DNA of 18,160 bases. Origin: DASWKG01 sp036396755 (GTDB lineage: Bacteria; Actinomycetota; UBA4738; CALAEC01). The position numbers and the translations under genes were made by a program. This document shows, in pieces, positions 7,476 through 13,305 of the stretch. The notes below the pieces were generated by a model, which saw only the letters and a program-made list of their open reading frames with translations, was not told the origin of the DNA and did no database searches. The stretch is from the NCBI GenBank assembly GCA_036396755.1, contig DASWKG010000088.1:1-18160 (forward strand). Reading direction: 5' to 3'. Each line of letters begins with the position of its first letter. The stretch's first letter is position 1.

Positions 7476-8422
7476 CGGAACTCCGGCAGGCTGGCCGCCG
7501 GCGGTCGCTCGTGCACGCGGATGTCCAGCGCCGACGTCTCGTAGCGGTCGGCCTCCTTGACGAACTGGGTCAGGGTCGTGCTCGGCGGGGCGTGCAGGTC
7601 GACGCGGCCCGACGACGCGAGCCGCGCGATCGCCGCCTGCATCACCGCGAACGACATGCGGGACAGCTCGGCGATCGGCCGGTTCCGGTGGACGCGCCGA
7701 TCGAGGTCGACCTGCGCGAGGCAGTCCATGCCGAACCGCTCGTAGACATCGATCACCATCCCGATCTCGACCCCGTAGCCGGTGAAGAAGGGGATCTCGG
7801 ACAGCACGTCCCGGCGTCCCGCGTACTCGCCCGAGAGCGGCTGGATCAGCTGGCCCAGCTCGGGCCAGTAGAGGTTGAGCAGCGGGCGGGCGACCAGCTC
7901 GGTCACCCGGCCGCCCTCCGTGCCGTTGCGGGGGCCGGCCTGCTTGACCGGCCGGTCGTAGAACGCCTTCGTGTAGCCGACCCCCGGCTCGAGCAGCAGC
8001 GGGCCGAGCGGGCCGTACACGAACCGCGGATCGAAGTTCTCGATGTCGGCGTCGAGCCACACCACGAGGTCGCCCTTCAGGACGAAGAGGCTCTTCCACA
8101 GCGCCTCGCCCTTGCCGGTGAAGTGCTCGCGATCCGGGAGGATCTCGCGGTCCTGGAAGACCTCGGCGCCCTCGTCCCTGGCGATGGCGACCGTCCGGTC
8201 GTGCGAGACGGAGTCGATCACCACCAGCTCGTCGACGAGGGGCACCTCCTCGACGAGCGCCGTCCGGATCTGCCGGAGGATCGGCCCGATGGTGGCCGCC
8301 TCGTTGAGGGTGGGGATGCACACCGACACACCGAGGCCGCGTTCCTCCTTCGCCCGGAGGAGCTGGGGAAGGTCCGCGAAGCGCCGGTGGTGATAGGTCC
8401 GTCGTGCGAACCAGTCCGTCAC
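7472..8422 (-). CDS. gpgS: Glucosyl-3-phosphoglycerate synthase GpgS (GT81)
   Basis: This 316-residue retaining glycosyltransferase transfers glucose from an NDP-glucose to 3-phosphoglycerate in the cytoplasm. It is full length for the family. Signatures: VSVCIPTLNEAATIG (32-46), VIDSVSHDRT (68-77), metal-binding DAD (124-126) in VVWLDADIENFDPRFVYG, GYTKAFYDRPV (149-159), GGRVTELVARPLLN (170-183), LSGEYAGRRDVL (196-207) and H245 in DLDRRVHRNRP. The start is GTG with TATCAT ending 7 nt upstream and no Shine-Dalgarno, so it is probably leaderless. It is followed with 4-nt overlap by the HAD phosphatase, making a two-gene glucosylglycerate operon. Together with treT this suggests attention to osmotic, desiccation or nitrogen stress. 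Confidence 0.93.
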   Translation of the reverse strand: MTDWFARRTYHHRRFADLPQLLRAKEERGLGVSVCIPTLNEAATIGPILRQIRTALVEEVPLVDELVVIDSVSHDRTVAIARDEGAEVFQDREILPDREHFTGKGEALWKSLFVLKGDLVVWLDADIENFDPRFVYGPLGPLLLEPGVGYTKAFYDRPVKQAGPRNGTEGGRVTELVARPLLNLYWPELGQLIQPLSGEYAGRRDVLSEIPFFTGYGVEIGMVIDVYERFGMDCLAQVDLDRRVHRNRPIAELSRMSFAVMQAAIARLASSGRVDLHAPPSTTLTQFVKEADRYETSALDIRVHERPPAASLPEFR

Positions 8423-8429
8423 GAGCCGG

Positions 8430-8435
8430 ATGATA
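8430..8435 (-). promoter_or_regulatory. Candidate -10 (TATCAT) of the gpgS-gpgP operon
   Basis: TATCAT ends 7 nt before the GTG start of gpgS. No Shine-Dalgarno lies between, and no good -35 is visible upstream. It fits the leaderless pattern of the window. Confidence 0.45.
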
Positions 8436-8450
8436 CGGGACGGGGAGTCC

Positions 8451-8469
8451 GAGCCCCGCCGTCGGGCTC
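8451..8469 (-). terminator. Hairpin at the end of the thioredoxin-like gene
   Basis: GAGCCC (8451-8456) and GGGCTC (8464-8469) form a 6-bp GC-rich stem with a 7-nt loop, overlapping the TGA stop of the thioredoxin-like gene. No T-tract follows. It lies just upstream of the gpgS promoter and could separate the two units. Confidence 0.35.
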
Positions 8470-8848
8470 AGCGGGTGGCGGCGATCGCCGCGCGGACGAT
8501 CTCGCCGTTCCGTGGCAGGGCGGTCCAGACGCCCTCCACCGCGCCCCCGCGCCCGGCGACGACGATCGTCGGAACGGTCCGGATCCGGTAGCGGTGGGCC
8601 AGATCGGCGCGCTCGTCGAGGGAGACCTGCGCGTAGGCGACCCCGGCCGCCTTGGCGGCCTCGCGCAGGACCGGCGCCGCCGTCCGGCAGGGCGCGCACG
8701 AGCGCGTCGAGAACTGCACGATGGCCGGTCCCTCGACCCCGAGGTCGGCCAGGTCGAGCCGCCGGAGCCTCGGCGGCCGGCGCCACAGCCGGACGGCGAT
8801 CCAGACGGCCACGAAGACGGCCAGGGCGATCGCCAGCCGGAGGAGCAT
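8468..8848 (-). CDS. Membrane-anchored thioredoxin-like protein
   Basis: This 126-residue protein has an N-terminal hydrophobic segment (residues 2-21, LLRLAIALAVFVAVWIAV) followed by a basic stretch and a thioredoxin fold. The redox motif is SCAPC (C51, C54) in FSTRSCAPCRTAAPVL, and the cis-proline is P93 in RTVPTIVV. The Trp usually before the first Cys is replaced by Ser. It would act as a thiol-disulfide exchange or sulfur-handling protein at the membrane; orientation is not certain, although the Arg-rich segment after the TM suggests a cytoplasmic domain. It follows DUF4395 by 6 nt in the same operon, a pairing common in actinobacteria, and both are divergent from an Fe-S-type Rrf2 regulator. 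The fold is confident, the partner inferred. Confidence 0.86.
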   Translation of the reverse strand: MLLRLAIALAVFVAVWIAVRLWRRPPRLRRLDLADLGVEGPAIVQFSTRSCAPCRTAAPVLREAAKAAGVAYAQVSLDERADLAHRYRIRTVPTIVVAGRGGAVEGVWTALPRNGEIVRAAIAATR

Positions 8849-8854
8849 CGGGCC

Positions 8855-9286
8855 TCAGGCCCCGGCTCGCTCGGGGCGCGCCAGGAGGCGCCGGCCGATC
8901 ACGTACGCTTCGCAGCCCACGCAGAGGCCGGTGGTGGCGGCCAGGAGCGCCAATGCGGAGACGACGAGGCCCAGGCCCCACGCGACCGCGCTCAGCTCGG
9001 CCGCGTAGAGGAGCAGGCTCGCCGTCCCGAGGAACAGGAACCCCACGAGGTTCGCGAATCGGGGAGGGGCCGCCTCCTCGAGCTCCCGTGGCGGGCCCAG
9101 TCGCGCGAGGCGCTTGAACAGACGGAACCCGTAGGCGTAGAGGTTGAAGCGCGGTCCCAGCAGCGAGGCGGCCCCGAGCACCACGCCGACGACCGGGAGC
9201 ACGATGGGGACCCGCAGGATGAACGCGACGAGCACGGCGACGCCCGTGATCGCCTGGCCGAATCGGGGCTGTCGGGGATCGACCGT
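8855..9286 (-). CDS. DUF4395 membrane protein, apparent ACG start
   Basis: The protein has the features of DUF4395 (PF14340): hydrophobic segments around residues 13-45 and 82-120, a GPRFNLYAYGFRLFKR stretch between them, and a terminal GLCVGCEAYVIGR with a C-x-x-C pair (C122, C125 when counted from 9286). The conserved family N-terminus, VDPRQPRFGQAITG, is encoded upstream of the first orthodox start (GTG at 9235). In that frame no ATG, GTG or TTG occurs between an in-frame TGA (9304-9302) and that GTG, but a strong Shine-Dalgarno AGGAGGAGG (9299-9291) lies 4 nt before an ACG (9286-9284). I therefore take ACG as the likely start, giving 143 residues. DUF4395 often neighbours thioredoxins or sulfurtransferases and may pass electrons or sulfur; biochemical function is not established. 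Confidence 0.82.
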   Translation of the reverse strand, partial: TVDPRQPRFGQAITGVAVLVAFILRVPIVLPVVGVVLGAASLLGPRFNLYAYGFRLFKRLARLGPPRELEEAAPPRFANLVGFLFLGTASLLLYAAELSAVAWGLGLVVSALALLAATTGLCVGCEAYVIGRRLLARPERAGA

Positions 9287-9338
9287 GGGTCCTCCTCCTG
9301 GTCAGGCAGGGCTTCCTCTGTTCCCGACCGCGTAGGTC

Positions 9339-9376
9339 GGATTTCCCTGGAGTGAATCCTATCGCTGAGATATGAT
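9339..9376. promoter_or_regulatory. Divergent promoter region of DUF4395 operon and Rrf2 gene
   Basis: On the plus strand TATGAT (9371-9376) is a good -10 for the Rrf2 gene. On the minus strand TAGGAT (9361-9356) can serve the DUF4395-thioredoxin operon. An imperfect dyad GGATT (9339-9343) / AATCC (9355-9359) overlaps the latter and is a possible operator for the regulator. The dyad is short and could be chance. Confidence 0.4.
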
Positions 9377-9393
9377 TCGGACAAGGGCAGGGA

Positions 9394-9870
9394 ATGTTCA
9401 AGATCTCTCAGAAGACCGAGTACTCGATCCGGGCCCTGATCGAGCTCGCCCTCAGGGGGCCCGACCGGCTCGTGCCGGCGCGAGAGATCGCGGAGGCGCA
9501 GGGCATCCCCCTTCGGTTCCTCGAGCAGCAGATCGCCCAGCTCGGGCGGGCGGGTCTCGTGGAGTCGCTCAGGGGGTCGGGCGGCGGGTGCCGCCTGTCG
9601 CGGGAGGCGGGCGAGATCTACGTGGCCGACGTCGTCGACGCGATGGAGGGCCCCCTGTTCCCGATGTACTGCCTCGACCCCGGGGACCACACCTGCTTCC
9701 AGGACTCGCGCTGCGGGCTGCAGGAGCTCTGGGGGGACGTTCAGGCGGCCGTGCGCCAGGTCTTCGAACGCGTCACGATCGCCGACCTGGCGCAGCGGCA
9801 CCGCGCCATCGCGCCCACGAGCCCGGTCTGGTCACCGGAGGACCTCCTCCGGCCCGCGCCCCGCGCCTGA
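9394..9870 (+). CDS. Rrf2 family transcriptional regulator with Fe-S-type cysteines
   Basis: The 158-residue protein is an Rrf2/IscR/NsrR-like DNA-binding regulator. The N-terminal winged helix-turn-helix is typical: MFKISQKTEYSIRALIELAL, VPAREIAEAQGIPLRFLEQQIAQLGRAGLVESLRGSGGGCRLSR. The effector region has three cysteines, C93, C101 and C107 (spacing C-x7-C-x5-C), the position where IscR and NsrR bind a [2Fe-2S] or [4Fe-4S] cluster, so it probably senses NO, oxygen or cluster status. A fourth cysteine, C66, lies in the wing. The start has a GGGCAGGGA Shine-Dalgarno and TATGAT upstream. It is divergent from the DUF4395-thioredoxin operon and is the obvious candidate to regulate it and itself. 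The exact subfamily is uncertain since the first Cys spacing differs by one from IscR/NsrR as I recall them. Confidence 0.9.
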   Translation: MFKISQKTEYSIRALIELALRGPDRLVPAREIAEAQGIPLRFLEQQIAQLGRAGLVESLRGSGGGCRLSREAGEIYVADVVDAMEGPLFPMYCLDPGDHTCFQDSRCGLQELWGDVQAAVRQVFERVTIADLAQRHRAIAPTSPVWSPEDLLRPAPRA

Positions 9871-9907
9871 CCGGGCACGCACGTCTTCGAGGCGGCCCTT
9901 CTCGACC

Positions 9908-9931
9908 CCGGCCGGCCTTCGGCCAGCCCGG
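9908..9931. terminator. GC-rich convergent hairpin
   Basis: CCGG-CC-GGCC-TTC-GGCC-AGC-CCGG folds into a two-part stem (4 bp plus 4 bp around a small internal loop). It lies between the Rrf2 gene and the convergent DUF5679 gene and may end both transcripts. No T-tract is present. The rest of 9871-9946 shows nothing else. Confidence 0.4.
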
Positions 9932-9946
9932 TGGGCCGCCGCAGGA

Positions 9947-10102
9947 TCAGGAAGCCGACTTGCCGAGGATGCGCATGACGGTCGTGCCGCACACCGGGCA
10001 CTTGCCCTTGGCGGCCTTCCGCCCGTTCTTGAGCGTGGTCTCCTCGCCCTCGAACTCGCGCTTCTCCCTGCACTTCACGCAGTAGGCCTCGTACATGGCC
10101 AC
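9947..10102 (-). CDS. DUF5679-type small zinc-ribbon protein
   Basis: This small gene encodes 51 residues: MAMYEAYCVKCREKREFEGE, then a basic linker with GRKAAKGKCPVCGTTV and a terminal MRILGK. Two C-x2-C knuckles (CVKC and CPVC) make a zinc ribbon, and the pattern matches DUF5679 (PF18930), whose members are of this size and common in actinobacteria and chloroflexi. The function of the family is not known; nucleic-acid or protein binding is the usual guess for a lone ribbon. I chose the GTG at 10102 since a GGAGGG Shine-Dalgarno lies 6 nt upstream; the ATG at 10096 (49 residues) is the alternative. It is convergent with the Rrf2 gene and divergent from the beta-helix gene, 185 nt away. Confidence 0.85.
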   Translation of the reverse strand: MAMYEAYCVKCREKREFEGEETTLKNGRKAAKGKCPVCGTTVMRILGKSAS

Positions 10103-10142
10103 TGGCGTCCCTCCCTTCGTCTCGGTCCTCAGATAGCCTTCA

Positions 10143-10163
10143 GGGCCGCTACCCTAGCGGCCC
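10143..10163. repeat. Perfect 9-bp inverted repeat in divergent intergenic region
   Basis: GGGCCGCTA and TAGCGGCCC are separated by CCC, a perfect hairpin or operator-like dyad. It lies between the DUF5679 start (minus) and the beta-helix start (plus), where a terminator is not expected. No T-tract follows on either strand. It may be a protein-binding site or part of an untranslated leader. Confidence 0.5.
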
Positions 10164-10250
10164 CTCACAATCGTGGACGCATCCAGGCGTGAATACAAGG
10201 AAGGTAGGGCGCTTCGTCCGTATAGATGGACTCGCCCGGTATCTCTGGAG

Positions 10251-10280
10251 TTGCGGGTCGCACCAGCGCCCTCCTAGAGT
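10251..10280 (+). promoter_or_regulatory. Promoter of the beta-helix gene (leaderless)
   Basis: TTGCGG (10251-10256), an 18-nt spacer, then TAGAGT (10275-10280) form a plausible -35/-10 pair. The -10 ends 7 nt before the ATG and there is no convincing Shine-Dalgarno, so the mRNA is probably leaderless. The groEL promoter of this window has a very similar layout (TTGCGA-N18-TAGAAT). Confidence 0.55.
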
Positions 10281-10287
10281 GAGAGCG

Positions 10288-11943
10288 ATGCATCGCATCG
10301 CGTGCCTGCTCGTGCTCCTCACGATCGCCGCTGTCGCGCCCGTGTCCGCGCACGAGGAGCGCCCCACGCAGTTCCCCTCCGGGAACGGCAGCGTGCCGCG
10401 CTACCGGAAGAGCGGCCCGGCGCTGCTCGTGTGCAAGGGGGCCCGCACGCTCAGGCTCATCGAGGGGCTCCCGAGCGCGGCCCGCGCGCGCAACCTGCAG
10501 CTGTACGAGGAGTGCCGCGACGACGGCTACCGCCACATCCAGGCGGCGGTCGACGCGGTGCGGCGAGTCGGGAGCCGGATCCTGATCCTGCCGGGCGTCT
10601 ACCGCGAGCAGCCCTACCGGAAGCCGCCCACGGGGGAGTGTGCGGCCCTCGTCGACAAGGGCAGCCCCCTCACCTACGAGGAGCAGAAGGCCTGCCCGAG
10701 CGTGGCCAACCTGATCTCGTTCTTCGGCGACGGGCCGGACGAGGACATCGCCTGCGACAACCGGTACTGCAACTTGCAGATCGAGGGCACCGGGAAGCGC
10801 CCGTCCGACGTGATCATCGAGAACGGGTTCTCGAAGCTCAACGCGATCCGCGCCGACCGGGCCGACGGCGTCTACTTCCGGAACTTCACCGTGCAGAACT
10901 CCGAGTTCAACTCGCTCTACGTGATCGAGACCGACGGCTTCGTGATCGACCGCGTGCTCGGGCGGTGGAACGACGAGTACGCGTTCCTCACGTTCGCCTC
11001 CGACCACGGGCTCTACACGCGGTGCGAGGCGTACGGGAACGGCGACTCGGGGCTCTACCCGGGCTCGGCGGCCGACCGCGGGCACGACCGGCCCTCGATC
11101 GAGATCAGCCACTGCAACTCCCACCACAACCTGCTCGGGTACTCGGGCACGGCCGGCAACTCCACCTACGTGCACGACACCCGCTTCCACCACAACACGC
11201 TCGGCATCGTGACCGACAGCTTCGTCGCGGGGCATCCCGGCATGCCGCAGGACTCGGCCCGCTACGAGGACAACCTCATCTACTCGAACAACGAGGACTA
11301 CTACCGGTACTGGGAGGACGGCACCTGCGACAAGCCGCACCGCCAGCGCGGCTACGAGGACGGCGTGGTCTGCCCGCACTTCCAGGCGCCGATCGGGGTG
11401 GGCGTCCTCATCGCGGGCGGGAACGAGGACCTCGTCGCCGGCAACACGATCTACGACAACTGGCGCTACGGGACCATGTTGTTCGGCGTGCCGGCGAGCT
11501 TCCGCGAGGAGGAGGACCCGGCGAAGGAGTTCGACACCTCGCACTACAACGTGTACCGCGGCAACACGATGGGCGTCGGCCCCGAGGGACCGATGCCGAA
11601 CGGCATCGACTTCTGGTGGGACGAGCAGGGGACCGGCAACTGCTGGGAGGAGAACGACGGCGGCGAGGACGGCCTCACCTCCGACCCGGCGATGCTCCCC
11701 GAGTGCGTCGAGGACCCGCTCCCCGGCGCCTCGGTCACCCCGAAGCAGGCGTTCCTGACCCCCTGCGCGGCCGCCGTCCCCGAGGACCCCAGCACGTACC
11801 CCGGCTGCGATTGGTTCGACCCGCCGCCGGAGCCCGGCCAGGGCCCCCTCCCGCAGAGCCATGTGGTGAGCCTGAGCACGGTGGTGGCCTTGCTCGCCCG
11901 CTGGGCCGGCTGCTGGGCCCAGGCCGTCCACACCCCCTGCTGA
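10288..11943 (+). CDS. Secreted right-handed parallel beta-helix protein
   Basis: The 551-residue protein has a Sec signal peptide (MHRIACLLVLLTIAAVAPVSA, cleavage likely after residue 21) and a region of right-handed parallel beta-helix turns from about residue 160 to 420. The turns show the usual pattern of short strands with stacked Asn: VIIENGFSKLNAIRADRADGVYFRNFTVQNSEFNSLYVIETDGFVIDR, IEISHCNSHHNLLGYSG, TRFHHNTLGIVTD, EDLVAGNTIYDNWRYG. Ahead of it, residues 80-110 (GYRHIQAAVDAV, ILILPGVYREQPY) look like the start of a pectate-lyase-like fold. It is probably a surface or secreted polysaccharide-binding or -cleaving protein; no catalytic set is evident to me. The C-terminal 27 residues (HVVSLSTVVALLARWAGCWA...) are hydrophobic, unlike the acidic, Pro-rich segment before them, and end just before a probable acquired ATPase gene. 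Confidence 0.85.
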   Translation: MHRIACLLVLLTIAAVAPVSAHEERPTQFPSGNGSVPRYRKSGPALLVCKGARTLRLIEGLPSAARARNLQLYEECRDDGYRHIQAAVDAVRRVGSRILILPGVYREQPYRKPPTGECAALVDKGSPLTYEEQKACPSVANLISFFGDGPDEDIACDNRYCNLQIEGTGKRPSDVIIENGFSKLNAIRADRADGVYFRNFTVQNSEFNSLYVIETDGFVIDRVLGRWNDEYAFLTFASDHGLYTRCEAYGNGDSGLYPGSAADRGHDRPSIEISHCNSHHNLLGYSGTAGNSTYVHDTRFHHNTLGIVTDSFVAGHPGMPQDSARYEDNLIYSNNEDYYRYWEDGTCDKPHRQRGYEDGVVCPHFQAPIGVGVLIAGGNEDLVAGNTIYDNWRYGTMLFGVPASFREEEDPAKEFDTSHYNVYRGNTMGVGPEGPMPNGIDFWWDEQGTGNCWEENDGGEDGLTSDPAMLPECVEDPLPGASVTPKQAFLTPCAAAVPEDPSTYPGCDWFDPPPEPGQGPLPQSHVVSLSTVVALLARWAGCWAQAVHTPC

Positions 11944-11958
11944 CTCGCCCGACTTTTT

Positions 11959-11996
11959 ACTCAACGTGTTGAGTGGTTTTGCTCAACCTATTGAGT
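11959..11996 (+). promoter_or_regulatory. Tandem CTCAA-N4-TTGAG operator
   Basis: Two dyads lie 22 bp apart centre to centre (about two helical turns): ACTCAAC-GT-GTTGAGT (11959-11974, perfect) and CTCAA-CCTA-TTGAG (11982-11995, with flanking T). The second abuts the TAAACT -10 of the DUF4143 ATPase gene, and the first covers its -35 position. The layout is that of a repressor or autoregulatory site. The stretch is much more AT-rich than its surroundings. Confidence 0.7.
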
Positions 11997-12001
11997 AAAC
12001 T
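11996..12001 (+). promoter_or_regulatory. Candidate -10 (TAAACT) of leaderless ATPase gene
   Basis: TAAACT ends 7 nt before the GTG at 12009. No Shine-Dalgarno is present, so this is another probable leaderless start. The position supports GTG 12009 over earlier in-frame GTG/TTG codons that fall inside the operator. Confidence 0.5.
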
Positions 12002-12008
12002 GGGCTCC

Positions 12009-13199
12009 GTGGGCACTACCTATCAGCGGCCCCTGCTCGCCTCGCTCCTCGAGCGTCTCGGCCAGCGACGACGTTTCCTGCAGGTGTTGGCAGGCCCAAG
12101 GCAGGCAGGCAAGACCACGTTGGCGCGCCAGGCGATGGCCGGTCTGGGGGCGCCGGCCGAGTACGCGACCGCCGATGCCCCGGTTCCCCTCGAGCCGGCT
12201 TGGCTGGAGGCGCGGTGGGAGCTCGGACGTCTGCGGGCGAACGAGCACGGCGAGGCCCTGCTCTTCCTCGACGAGATCCAGAAGATCCGGGGATGGTCCG
12301 AAGTCGTGAAGCGCCTCTGGGATCAGGACACTCACGAGGGGGTTCCCCTCAAGGTCGTGGTGCTCGGCTCGGCCCCGCTGCTCGTCCAGCGAGGGCTCAC
12401 GGAGAGCCTGGCCGGACGGTTCGAGCTGATCCGGGTCCCGCACTGGTCGTTCGAGGAGATGCGTGACGCGTTCGGATTCGGCATCGAGCAGTTCGTCTTC
12501 TTCGGCGGCTATCCGGGAGCAGCTCCTCTGATAGACGACGAAGAGCGGTGGAGGGCTTATCTTCTCGACTCCATCATCGATCCGACGATCTGGCGCGATG
12601 TCTTACTGATGACCCGTGTCGACAAGCCGGCCCTCCTGCGTCGCATGTTTCGGCTCGCCTGTGAATACTCCGGGCAGATCCTCTCGTACACGAAGATGCT
12701 GGGTCAGTTCCACGACGCGGGAAACACCACGACCCTGGCTCACTATCTGGACCTCCTGGGCGGCGCCGGGATGGTCACCGGTCTCCAGAAGTACTCGGCA
12801 ACGGCGGTCCGTCGCCACGGATCGAGCCCGAAGCTGCTTGCCCTCAATGCCGCGCTCGTCTCGCCCACCATCGGTACGTATTTCGCCGAGACACGACGCC
12901 ATCCCTGGCTGTGGGGAAGGCTGGTCGAGACCTGTGTGGGCGCCCATCTCCTCAACAGCGCAGGCGCCGGGGTAGAGATCCGGTACTGGCGGGACCGCGA
13001 CCGAGAGGTGGACTTCGTCGTGAGCAGAGGGCAAAAGGTCATGGCTATCGAGGTGAAGAGTGGCCGTCCGAGGGCAGGACGTTCGGGCCTTGAAGCCTTT
13101 GCGGAACGCTATCCCGCTGCCCGAATGATGCTCGTCGGCGGCGGGGGTCTTCCCCTCGAAGACTTCCTCGGCCGGCCGGCCGGCTACTGGGTGCGCTGA
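12009..13199 (+). CDS. AAA-family ATPase with C-terminal DUF4143 domain
   Basis: The 396-residue protein matches the two-part family of an AAA_14-type ATPase followed by DUF4143. Walker A is GPRQAGKTT (29-37, K35), Walker B LLFLDE (84-89) and a sensor-like VVVLGSAP (116-123). The C-terminal half has E307 in GRLVETCVGAHL, then D335 in REVDFVVSRG and E348-V-K350 in AIEVKSG, the E...D...ExK layout of PD-(D/E)xK nuclease-like folds. The biological role of these proteins is not established; they occur sporadically in bacteria and archaea and are often mobile. GTG is chosen because YQRPLLASLLERL is the usual family N-terminus and TAAACT lies 7 nt upstream. Codon use is less GC-biased than the neighbours (ATA, GAA, TAT, CTT codons), suggesting transfer. 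The tandem dyad upstream implies tight, perhaps self-mediated, control. Confidence 0.9.
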   Translation: MGTTYQRPLLASLLERLGQRRRFLQVLAGPRQAGKTTLARQAMAGLGAPAEYATADAPVPLEPAWLEARWELGRLRANEHGEALLFLDEIQKIRGWSEVVKRLWDQDTHEGVPLKVVVLGSAPLLVQRGLTESLAGRFELIRVPHWSFEEMRDAFGFGIEQFVFFGGYPGAAPLIDDEERWRAYLLDSIIDPTIWRDVLLMTRVDKPALLRRMFRLACEYSGQILSYTKMLGQFHDAGNTTTLAHYLDLLGGAGMVTGLQKYSATAVRRHGSSPKLLALNAALVSPTIGTYFAETRRHPWLWGRLVETCVGAHLLNSAGAGVEIRYWRDRDREVDFVVSRGQKVMAIEVKSGRPRAGRSGLEAFAERYPAARMMLVGGGGLPLEDFLGRPAGYWVR

Positions 13200-13204
13200 C
13201 CCGG

Positions 13205-13234
13205 TTGCGACTTCGGGCGGGACTTGGCTAGAAT
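13205..13234 (+). promoter_or_regulatory. Housekeeping-type promoter of groEL
   Basis: TTGCGA (13205-13210), an 18-nt spacer and TAGAAT (13229-13234) form a clear -35/-10 pair. Transcription would start inside the CIRCE element that follows, so HrcA binding would block it. Confidence 0.75.
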
Positions 13235-13237
13235 CAG

Positions 13238-13264
13238 TTAGCACTCTCCGAGCGAGAGTGCCAA
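13238..13264 (+). promoter_or_regulatory. CIRCE element (HrcA operator)
   Basis: TTAGCACTC, 9 nt, GAGTGCCAA matches the CIRCE consensus TTAGCACTC-N9-GAGTGCTAA at 17 of 18 positions. It lies directly after the -10, so heat-shock control of groEL by the repressor HrcA is expected. hrcA itself is not in the window. Confidence 0.95.
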
Positions 13265-13305
13265 GGGTTCGCAGAAGGCTTCGGAAGCCAACCAAGGAGG
13301 ATCGG

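Noticed and set aside
7476..9401. Minus-strand frame extending the HAD phosphatase upstream
   Set aside because: It overlaps gpgS, the thioredoxin-like gene and DUF4395 in another frame; the GTG inside GTGA gives a normal-sized HAD enzyme.
10189..10287. N-terminal extension of the beta-helix protein from an upstream GTG
   Set aside because: It would bury the signal peptide and run through the promoter; the ATG at 10288 gives a clean signal sequence.
10165..11964. 599-residue minus-strand open frame
   Set aside because: Antisense to the beta-helix protein; Val/Arg/Asp-rich shadow with no motif, start signal or domain.
11973..12008. Earlier GTG/TTG starts for the DUF4143 ATPase
   Set aside because: They fall within the operator dyads and -10 region; the family N-terminus and -10 spacing support GTG 12009.
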